Shown: positions 33,085-39,274 of the stretch, in pieces | Position numbering within the stretch: the stretch's first letter is position 1 | Layout: every line of letters starts with the position of its first letter | Source of the DNA: Desulfurococcales archaeon | Lineage (GTDB): Archaea; Thermoproteota; Thermoprotei_A; Sulfolobales; AG1 | Length of the DNA stretch: 39,274 nucleotides | Reading direction: 5' to 3' | NCBI GenBank assembly: GCA_009903825.1 | Contig: WYEN01000081.1 | Location: 1 to 39,274, forward strand | Program-made: the position numbers and the translations under genes | The notes under the pieces: model-generated | Database searches by the model: none | Seen by the model: the letters and a program-made list of their open reading frames with translations, nothing else | What the model was told of the DNA's origin: nothing

Positions 33085-33657
33085 TTAAATTCCTAAGAAT
33101 GTTCTGCCAAGCTCCTCTGAAGACAATAATTTTTTGCTTTCATCTATCAACACTATTCTACCACTTCTCATTAGAACTCCTCTATCAGAATTCTCAAGAG
33201 CCTTTTTAGCCAGCTGCTCAATTAATATGATCGTTTTTCCCATTTCTCTAATCTTTTTTATTACATCAAAGATTGCGACAACAATTTTTGGGGCAAGTCC
33301 TGCAGAAGGCTCATCAAATATGATCAGCTTAGGATCGCTCATTAAAACTCTTCCTATAGCAAGCATCTGTCTCTCACCTCCACTTAAAGATCCTGCTAAT
33401 AATCTTCTTCTCTCTTTTAGAAGAGGAAACAGCTCATATACTCTATTTATTCTATCTCTAATCTCATTTTTAGCAAGATGATATCCTCCTAACTCAAGAT
33501 TTTCCTCTACAGTAAGATCTGGAAAGATGTTGTTAAGCTGTGGCAGATATCCTATTCCTCTTAGAATCCTCTTCTCAGGAGGCTCATGAGATATATCATT
33601 TTCATCAAAAATTATTCTGCCATTATGAAGACTTGCTACTCTAACGATGATCTTCAT
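33085..33657 (-). pseudogene. livF: LivF-type ABC ATPase, 5'-truncated
   Basis: 190 residues corresponding to a LivF-like ATPase from just after the Walker A motif. Present are 'RGIGYLPQLNNIFPDLTVEE' (Q-loop region), the signature 'LAGSLSGGERQMLAIGRVLM', Walker B 'PKLIIFDEPSAGLAP', and the H-loop region reading 'IILIEQLAKKALENSDRG', where the family usually has EQ. The first residues MKIIVRVASLHNGRI correspond to the stretch right after GKST in intact proteins. The P-loop is missing, so it cannot bind ATP normally. It directly follows a LivH fragment at 33712, with a 54-bp junction, so an internal deletion removed the operon's middle. Confidence 0.82.
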
Positions 33658-33711
33658 GAGAGTATAGGCTGACGTGAATATGCAGAGTATAGAAACAAAA
33701 GATCTTTCATA

Positions 33712-34035
33712 TCAGCATATATTGACAATCGATGCTACAAAAAGTTGTAGAGATGTCGCACCTCTTCTATAAAGAGGTTTATAAAATAATTCATCAATTA
33801 TTATAGCAATAGATCCTATGATCAATGCAGAGACTAATAGACTTAACAAAGGATCTATATATATCAATGTTAAATAAGCAGCTACATAAGATCCTATGAC
33901 AATATACTCAGCATGAGCCAGATTAGCTATTTTAGTCACTTTAAAACTTAAAGTCAGACCTAAGGCAGCTAATGCATATAAAGCTGATACTAATATTGAG
34001 GACATTACTTCTCTTAACAACTCATCTATAATCAA
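33712..34035 (-). pseudogene. livH: LivH-type ABC permease, N-terminal fragment
   Basis: 107 residues matching only the first third of a LivH permease (normally near 290): 'LVSALYALAALGLTLSFKVT', 'IANLAHAEYIVIGSYVAAYL', then 'YKPLYRRGATSLQLFVASI', after which the frame ends at 'VNIC'. In intact proteins several more transmembrane helices follow. The rest of livH, livM, livG and the start of livF are missing. The start may be TTG at 34035. Branched-chain amino-acid-type uptake must be non-functional from this locus. Confidence 0.82.
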
Positions 34036-34151
34036 TCAGGATAACCATTAAAAACTATTAACCTTTATATTTAAAATTATAACTACACCAATGTAGATAA
34101 CAAGAAAATACGTAACAAGTCGTTTATCTTGAAGTATTCAAATCAAATATT

Positions 34152-35384
34152 ATGGGGACTATTATGAAGATGAGTATTATAATGATCTTGATGTTGATCA
34201 TAGGAGTTGTAATCGGCTATATAGCCACAGCCTCTTTCTACAGCTACGCGCTGACGCCTCGGACTGAGACGATGATTTTATATCATGAAAAGACTTACAC
34301 ATCAACTATGACAACCGTCTCTATATATACAAACACTTTGTATGTTACACAGATTTATAACTATACTAGTTATGTCACGAGAGTTTTTAATAATACTCAG
34401 ACTTTTATTGTGACAACTGTACCAAAGATTGGAGCAGGTGATCAGATGGTTATCGCATGGATGTTGTCTACATGCAACAGATCTTATAAAGATCTTATAC
34501 TTAGATACAGAGGCGTCATAGACGTTGTCTCACCAGACTGGTATTATTTATCCGAAGATCTTGGTGTGGGAGCTTATACGTCTAGATGCGCCGAGGATCA
34601 GTCTTTTATCAATGATCTGAGGAGCAACAACATTAGTCTTATGCCTATGGTTGTTTCTGCAAATGCTGATCGTGTTAGAAGTTTAATAACTGATCTATCA
34701 AAAATCTATAGATTCGCAAACATATTGATCGATAAAGCAAAGAGATTTGGATACATAGGTTATAACATTGATTTCGAGGTCTCACTACCAGATAACTCAG
34801 GAGACTTTGCATATTTTATAGATGTCTTATCAAAGTTAATGCATGAGAATAATCTGATTCTTACAGTAGATGTTCCTGGGAAGAGAACTGAGTGGCCCTC
34901 CTCATATACTATGACTTATGATTATGAGAAGCTTGGCAAAACATCTGTTGACGCAATAATATTGATGGCATATGATTTCTATGAGTGGAGCGGCGTCCCA
35001 AAGCCTATTGCACCCATATGGTGGGTTAAAGATGTGGTTGATTATGCTCTCAAATATATTCCTAAAGAGAAGCTTGTTCTAGGAATACCTAATTATGGTA
35101 GTATATGGAGTTCGGCAGGATCAAGAGTCAAATGGCTTTTATATCAAGATTGGAAAGATCTTTCCTCCAAATATGGTTACACAACTGATGAAAGTGTGAT
35201 GGAGAGAAAAATAGTTCTTCCAGACGGCTCAGTAGCTTATTATGTAGATGGAGAGATGACATTCTACAGAGCATTAATAGCTGTGGACAAAAAGATCAAG
35301 GGAGTAGCTGTTTGGAGACTCGATGAAGGAGACCCCTCTACATGGAGATATATATCAATAGCATTAGGAAAAACATGTTCCTAG
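34152..35384 (+). CDS. GH18-type glycoside hydrolase, membrane-anchored
   Basis: 410 residues. An N-terminal anchor (residues 6-30) is followed by a Thr/Tyr-rich, sequon-rich linker (about 45-92) and a TIM-barrel domain. The catalytic strand reads 'GYIGYNIDFEV', with Asp207 and putative acid Glu209 (usual form DGxxxDxE; the first Asp is not conserved). 'ILMAYDFYEWSGVPKPIAP' and 'VLGIPNYGSIW' with a late 'GVAVWRLDEGD' are typical GH18 elements. It probably cuts beta-1,4-linked N-acetylglucosamine polymers or glycans outside the cell. The TATA-like TTTATCTT near 34122 fits a leaderless ATG at 34152. GH84 and AnmK-like genes follow. Confidence 0.85.
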   Translation: MGTIMKMSIIMILMLIIGVVIGYIATASFYSYALTPRTETMILYHEKTYTSTMTTVSIYTNTLYVTQIYNYTSYVTRVFNNTQTFIVTTVPKIGAGDQMVIAWMLSTCNRSYKDLILRYRGVIDVVSPDWYYLSEDLGVGAYTSRCAEDQSFINDLRSNNISLMPMVVSANADRVRSLITDLSKIYRFANILIDKAKRFGYIGYNIDFEVSLPDNSGDFAYFIDVLSKLMHENNLILTVDVPGKRTEWPSSYTMTYDYEKLGKTSVDAIILMAYDFYEWSGVPKPIAPIWWVKDVVDYALKYIPKEKLVLGIPNYGSIWSSAGSRVKWLLYQDWKDLSSKYGYTTDESVMERKIVLPDGSVAYYVDGEMTFYRALIAVDKKIKGVAVWRLDEGDPSTWRYISIALGKTCS

Positions 35385-36575
35385 CTAATCTTCTCTATAC
35401 CACCAGGGTTTGACATAAACGTCTTCTCTGCCAAACAATTCTAAAACTCTCTCAGGTCTTGTAAACGGCTTATAAAGTCCTGCAGCATATACATTTGTCT
35501 TCATAATCTTATCACCACTCTTGATCTTTATCCCAAGCTCTTTGAGAAAAACAAGCACATCTCTCATCTCGTTAAACATCTTTTTATTTCTAATGTTCCT
35601 CTCTAGATACTCAGATAATTTAATAAGTTTGTCACCATCATCAGGAGAGGGGATTATATCGGCATAAGGATCCAAGATGCTAGACCTGTTAAATAATATG
35701 AACATGATAATTTCCTCAAACAGATCGTCCTCCACATATCTGTCTACATATTCAATAACGTCTTTCATACTTGTTCTATATCCTTTCAAAAGTTTTGAGA
35801 TGCTGTATAAAGATATTTTAGAAAGCTCAGCCTCATTCATAGGGTTGGAGACATAGCCATCTATATAATTAATGATTTCAGGATCTCTACCTTTTATATA
35901 ATCTAGATGAAGTCTTTTAACACCTCTTACAGTGAAAAAATCATTCACAGGATAATTATCCCATATAAAAGGTTTTCTACCCACAATCTCTTTGAAAATC
36001 TCAAGATCTTCTCTTGTAATCTTTGGAGAAATAACTGCTCTGCCTGTCCACATCACATGTATCTTGCTCTCTAACTCTCTAAGTTTCTCAAGATACTCTT
36101 TTTTAAAACCCCAGTAATGTGTTGGACAAAAGATCATTTCTCTCGGAGATAACTCTCTAAAAATTTTATTAAGAAATCTGACCTGTTTATCAGCTAGTTT
36201 AACAGGATCTTCTTTTTCAGCCGGTATATCATCAAGAAATATAGAGACGATGTCAGAGCCTAGATCTATGAATCTCGCGATCTTATCAATTAACAACTTA
36301 AGATCTTTATCAGATTCATAGTTTATATCAAGACCTGGTGATAACGCGATTGAGAAATCTATGTTATATCTCTCTGCATAATCAATTAACATTTTAAATC
36401 TCTCCATATCTTTATCTGGATAATTCTCTCTCCATCTAACTCTATGATAAGGATCATCTTTCGGACCATATATATAGATGTTAAGATCATTTTTATACAT
36501 GAAGTCTATCACACTGATCCTGTCTTCAAAACTCCAGAAAGATCCGTAGAACCCTTCTACAACTCCTTTCAACAT
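35385..36575 (-). CDS. GH84-type beta-N-acetylglucosaminidase (O-GlcNAcase/hyaluronidase-like)
   Basis: About 396 residues. The N-terminal 'GVVEGFYGSFWSFEDRISVI' and 'LNIYIYGPKDDPYHRVRWRE' with 'YPDKDMERFKMLI' are strong GH84 signatures. The catalytic Asp pair is in 'IVSIFLDDIPAE' (about 115-116). GH84 uses substrate-assisted catalysis via the N-acetyl group and releases GlcNAc. There is no signal peptide, so it acts in the cytoplasm. The ATG at 36575 is fixed by a full SD, GGAGGTGAT (36580-36588), rather than the GTG upstream. It is divergent from the AnmK-like gene across 70 bp. Confidence 0.88.
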   Translation of the reverse strand: MLKGVVEGFYGSFWSFEDRISVIDFMYKNDLNIYIYGPKDDPYHRVRWRENYPDKDMERFKMLIDYAERYNIDFSIALSPGLDINYESDKDLKLLIDKIARFIDLGSDIVSIFLDDIPAEKEDPVKLADKQVRFLNKIFRELSPREMIFCPTHYWGFKKEYLEKLRELESKIHVMWTGRAVISPKITREDLEIFKEIVGRKPFIWDNYPVNDFFTVRGVKRLHLDYIKGRDPEIINYIDGYVSNPMNEAELSKISLYSISKLLKGYRTSMKDVIEYVDRYVEDDLFEEIIMFILFNRSSILDPYADIIPSPDDGDKLIKLSEYLERNIRNKKMFNEMRDVLVFLKELGIKIKSGDKIMKTNVYAAGLYKPFTRPERVLELFGREDVYVKPWWYRED

Positions 36576-36579
36576 ATGA

Positions 36580-36588
36580 ATCACCTCC
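36580..36588 (-). promoter_or_regulatory. Full-length Shine-Dalgarno GGAGGTGAT
   Basis: Complementary to nine bases of the 16S rRNA 3' end, 4 nt before the ATG at 36575. It rules out the GTG at 36584, which is part of the SD itself, as the start of the GH84 gene. Confidence 0.8.
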
Positions 36589-36645
36589 TAAGATATTGTT
36601 CCATTATTAAAAACTCTATAAAATAAAGATTTCTAAGGAAACATC

Positions 36646-37848
36646 ATGAGCACGCCAGTTGCCAAAAGACTTGTAGATACTATTCTCAAAGATGAGAGAA
36701 TAGTAGTTGGACTAATGTCAGGCACCTCAGCTGATGGAGTAGACATTGTCGCTGTAGAGCTGAAAGGTCATGAGAAAAATATTAAACACAAGATTCTTCA
36801 TAAAGACGTTGTCCCTTACCATCCTGAGTTGAGAAGTTATATTCTTCAGACATTAGAGAGAGGAGTTGTCAAAGACGTGTGTCTACTAAATTTTCTTGTT
36901 GCAGAGTTTTTCTCAAAAGCTTTGAAAGATTCTTTGGAGAATTCTTCAATAAAGATTTCTGAGATAGATCTTATAGGATCTCATGGTCAGACTATTTATC
37001 ATTTTCCAGAATACTTCTCTATAAAAGATCTTTCCAGCAGATGTACTCTTCAAATAGGGTCTACACAGGTTATCGCGGAGAGAACCGGAAGAATTGTGGT
37101 GGGAAACTTCAGGATCAGAGATATCGCCGCAGGTGGTCAGGGAGCTCCTATAATAGCATATGTAGATTACGTGTTATTATCAGATCCTAAGAAGGGAAGA
37201 ATCATTCAGAATATAGGAGGAATAGCTAATGCCACAGTAATTCCGGCCAACGCCTCGAGAGATGAAATATATGCTTTTGACACCGGCCCTGGAAACAGTC
37301 TTATTGATTACGTGGTGTCGCTACTCTATCCAGGACTGAACTATGATCCTGATGGAGAGATCGGTAGAAGAGGCTCTGTAGATCATGATTTATTAAAAGA
37401 TCTTTTGAGACACGAGTTTATAACCAGACCTCCTCCAAAGACAACTGGTAGAGAAGTCTTTGGGATAGAAATGGCTAGAGATATTATTAAGAGAGGATTT
37501 GAGAAAAAACTTTCTAAAGAAGATATCGTAGCAACAGTCACAGCATTCACTGTCTATAGCATCATCAAAAACTATGATCTTTTCATATTAAATAGATATA
37601 AAATAGATGAGGTTGTTCTAGGTGGAGGAGGCGTTAGAAACAGATTTCTTATGGAGATGCTTGAGAGAGAGCTTAGAGAGAGAAGACTTAAAATATTGTT
37701 TCATGAAGATCTTGGGATAGATTCAAAGATTAAAGAGGCTCTGGGAATAGCTGTTCTTGCTCATGAGACTCTAAGTGGAGTGCCTAACAATATTGTAGGT
37801 GCCACTGGAGCACATAGATATGTTGTTATGGGAGAGATAATACCCTGA
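36646..37848 (+). CDS. anmK: Anhydro-N-acetylmuramic acid kinase (AnmK) family sugar kinase
   Basis: 400 residues (E. coli AnmK has 369). All family motifs are present: 'GLMSGTSADGVDIV' at 22-35, 'GSHGQTIYH' at 111-119, 'AAGGQGAPI' near 161-169, 'NIGGIAN' at 189-195, 'FDTGPGN' at 211-217, and 'VVLGGGGVRNRFLM' near the C-terminus. Bacterial AnmK opens and phosphorylates anhydroMurNAc from peptidoglycan. Archaea lack murein, so the natural substrate here is probably another 1,6-anhydro- or N-acetylamino sugar. A TATA-like CTATAAAATA near 36614-36624 fits a leaderless ATG at 36646. Its neighbours GH18 and GH84 supply amino sugars. Confidence 0.9.
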   Translation: MSTPVAKRLVDTILKDERIVVGLMSGTSADGVDIVAVELKGHEKNIKHKILHKDVVPYHPELRSYILQTLERGVVKDVCLLNFLVAEFFSKALKDSLENSSIKISEIDLIGSHGQTIYHFPEYFSIKDLSSRCTLQIGSTQVIAERTGRIVVGNFRIRDIAAGGQGAPIIAYVDYVLLSDPKKGRIIQNIGGIANATVIPANASRDEIYAFDTGPGNSLIDYVVSLLYPGLNYDPDGEIGRRGSVDHDLLKDLLRHEFITRPPPKTTGREVFGIEMARDIIKRGFEKKLSKEDIVATVTAFTVYSIIKNYDLFILNRYKIDEVVLGGGGVRNRFLMEMLERELRERRLKILFHEDLGIDSKIKEALGIAVLAHETLSGVPNNIVGATGAHRYVVMGEIIP

Positions 37849-37850
37849 AA

Positions 37851-38780
37851 TCACATCTCTTTTTTCTCTTCTCTCTGAGAGCTGATCTCTTTTTTTATAA
37901 TAGCTATCTCAAGAAGACTCTCTATATTATTGATCAAGCCCTCGACCTCTATAACTACCGGAAGAATAGACTGAGGTATTCTCGTGATATCTCTTCTTAA
38001 TCTAGCTCTTAAAATATTAAGATCTTTGAAATATTCGCTTAGATCATTACTCTCACATTTATATCTGATACAACTAATGATCTCATGAGAAATATCTTTA
38101 AGACTTCTTATTATGTCTCTTATATCTTCTGAATAAGTTTTTGTCTCATAGATCCTCCAGATGATCCTGTCTATAGAATCGATCACGTCTTCAGATATCT
38201 TGATCAATATGTTATACACTGCATATCTAGCGATATGATCTGTGTCAAGCTCTTTATAAAGTTCTTTTATGAACTCTCTCACATATCTTCTAAAAGATAA
38301 ATAATAGATCATGTCCATCTCAAACTCTATCTCATGAATCTTCTCAGCATAAATGTTCTCCATATTGATCAGAAACTTCTCTAAAGAATCAAATCCTTTC
38401 TCAATAAAATCAAGAGAATGATTCACAAGCTTCTCGTAATCTCCCACTAAACTAGCCATCATATCTCTTATCATATCAATATTATTGATACATAGTGAGC
38501 CTCTGTTAAAAACAAGGTTGCTCAAGATCTCTTTTAAAACTATTCTATCATTCAAAGATTCTATAGACACATTTATACATTTATCCACCTTATCTCTCTT
38601 AGACCTCTTCACAAATCTTTTTGGCACGGGATATAGAGTTATAGATCCGTCTCTATTAAGTGTTAAAAAGATCTTGTCGCCTTTTCTAAGACCTATTCCA
38701 TAAATCCATTTCTTAGGAATCACAACAGCCAAAGATCTTTTGCCGACAGTAATGACATGTCTCACGGCTCCTCTAATCAT
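37851..38780 (-). CDS. AbrB-PhoU fusion regulator
   Basis: 309 residues. An N-terminal AbrB/SpoVT domain ('VITVGKRSLAVVIPKKWIYG', then 'LRKGDKIFLTLNRDGSITLY', about 8-50) is followed by long helical PhoU-like repeats up to about 300. This fusion is a known archaeal family of phosphate-uptake or similar regulators. The PhoU part normally senses the state of the phosphate transporter; the AbrB part binds DNA. No phosphate transporter is seen in the window, but a transporter-like scar follows at 38885. It converges on the AnmK-like gene with 2 bp between. Confidence 0.85.
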   Translation of the reverse strand: MIRGAVRHVITVGKRSLAVVIPKKWIYGIGLRKGDKIFLTLNRDGSITLYPVPKRFVKRSKRDKVDKCINVSIESLNDRIVLKEILSNLVFNRGSLCINNIDMIRDMMASLVGDYEKLVNHSLDFIEKGFDSLEKFLINMENIYAEKIHEIEFEMDMIYYLSFRRYVREFIKELYKELDTDHIARYAVYNILIKISEDVIDSIDRIIWRIYETKTYSEDIRDIIRSLKDISHEIISCIRYKCESNDLSEYFKDLNILRARLRRDITRIPQSILPVVIEVEGLINNIESLLEIAIIKKEISSQREEKKEM

Positions 38781-38824
38781 ATTCTCAATAAAATATTTTT
38801 GAAGAGATAATATATTCGTAAATT

Positions 38825-38834
38825 GTTACGTAAC
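38825..38834. promoter_or_regulatory. Palindrome GTTACGTAAC
   Basis: A perfect 10-bp palindrome in the divergent gap between the AbrB-PhoU gene and the signal-peptide stub. The core TACGTAAC also occurs near 34107-34114, upstream of the GH18 gene. It is a candidate operator; two short matches may also be chance. Confidence 0.3.
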
Positions 38835-38884
38835 TCGCCATTTATTAAAGGTTGCCTACATAATTTTTTGGAGGTTTCTATAAG

Positions 38885-39010
38885 ATGAGGACTAGGAGTC
38901 TTATGTATGTATTATTAAACACCTTGATCCTTTCTATGATAATAGCGTCTATTTTTATCAGTAATGTTGCTGTGACTTATGCTCAGAAGACTAGTAATAA
39001 CTATGTGTAG
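38885..39010 (+). CDS. Signal-peptide stub (41 residues), probably a truncated gene
   Basis: The start is ATG with SD GGAGGT at 38870-38875. The protein has an N-terminal basic MRTR, a hydrophobic core (LLNTLILSMIIASIFISNVA) and a cleavage-like 'VTYAQ', then ends after 'KTSNNYV' with TAG. This is the beginning of a secreted protein, for example a solute-binding protein, but the mature part is missing. A hydrophobic frame follows at once in another phase. Either it is a remnant after deletion, like livH/livF nearby, or a very small secreted peptide. Confidence 0.45.
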   Translation: MRTRSLMYVLLNTLILSMIIASIFISNVAVTYAQKTSNNYV

Positions 39011-39012
39011 AG

Positions 39013-39123
39013 GTGGCTATTCTCTACCCGTCATTATTTATATTGATATACAGCATAGGACTTATAATGATGAGCGAGTCTATATCAACAAGTCTTAAAT
39101 TAGAGAGAGTTGGAGGAGGATAA
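39013..39123 (+). pseudogene. Hydrophobic fragment, possibly the C-terminus of a transporter permease
   Basis: The frame from GTG 39013 reads VAILYPSLFILIYSIGLIMM, then SESISTSLKLERVGGG and TAA at 39121. One transmembrane helix with a short polar end resembles the last helix of an ABC permease subunit, but the match is too short for a family call. It sits 2 nt after the signal-peptide stub, suggesting both are pieces of a deleted multigene unit. Confidence 0.35.
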
Positions 39124-39274
39124 GTTCGAACGTCTATGAGATCATAGGTTTAAAAGATAAAAGATAAAAAATATAATCAGATATAATGTGTTTATCTTGA
39201 ACATTATATAGGAGTATTTCTCATATTTTTTTGACACAAGACTTTTGATGCCTAAGATAATCATGATCAGCAGT
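39124..39274. other. Non-coding end of the window
   Basis: No gene is visible in the last 150 bp. It may hold the promoter of a gene outside the window. Confidence 0.4.

Noticed and set aside
1-39274. CRISPR array
   Set aside because: No series of regularly spaced identical repeats was seen anywhere; the only tandem repeats are the short ones at 10994 and 19781.

Overview
The window is about 39 kb of AT-rich DNA from a hyperthermophilic crenarchaeote, most likely a low-GC member of the Desulfurococcales. This rests on several signs: Shine-Dalgarno sites of the GGAGGTGATC type, many TATA boxes about 26 nt upstream of leaderless starts, a very GC-rich tRNA-Val in AT-rich surroundings, archaeal-type genes (thiolase plus DUF35, AbrB-PhoU fusion, MNT/HEPN and PIN/AbrB toxin-antitoxin pairs), and IS200/IS605-type tnpB debris. 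No species is claimed.

Layout. 1-1634: tail of an isochorismatase-fold hydrolase, then a four-cluster polyferredoxin. 1982-11060: an accessory, partly decayed region. It holds a clan AA aspartic protease and a broken second copy, a PIN/AbrB pair, an MNT/HEPN pair, a decayed tnpB with a recognisable right end, further right-end-like scars, and two copies of a gene pair made of a secreted trypsin-like protease and a single-pass membrane protein. In one copy the protease is frameshifted at an AT repeat; in the other it has lost its 5' part next to an IS end. 11064-11141: tRNA-Val on the minus strand. 11211-15600: a five-gene minus-strand operon (DUF4129, DUF4350, MoxR ATPase, DUF58, membrane protein). 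15654-17962: Nudix hydrolase, EamA transporter, and a winged-helix/membrane protein pair. 18244-21160: four consecutive secreted proteins of unknown function with a duplicated intergenic repeat. 21279-21340: an incomplete tRNA-Gln-like gene with its own TATA box and a following T-run, possibly the 5' half of a split tRNA.

21676-30381: metabolic genes. SDR, thiolase and DUF35 lie on the plus strand; acyl-CoA synthetase, SCP2-like protein and zinc alcohol dehydrogenase form a minus-strand operon. A membrane-anchored penicillin-acylase-type Ntn hydrolase sits between them. Together they suggest activation and chain-shortening or reduction of acyl compounds. 30591-33020: YjbQ family protein, MFS transporter, hypothetical protein. 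33085-34035: a LivH/LivF scar left by an internal deletion of a branched-chain amino-acid-type ABC transporter operon. 34152-37848: GH18, GH84 and AnmK-like kinase, a compact set for N-acetylamino-sugar material. 37851-38780: AbrB-PhoU regulator. 38885-39123: a signal-peptide stub followed by a hydrophobic fragment, a possible second transporter scar.

The most interesting items are the candidate split tRNA, the duplicated protease/membrane-partner cassette, the amino-sugar locus with an AnmK homologue in an archaeon, a probable CTG start on the DUF58 gene, and two transporter-like deletion scars.
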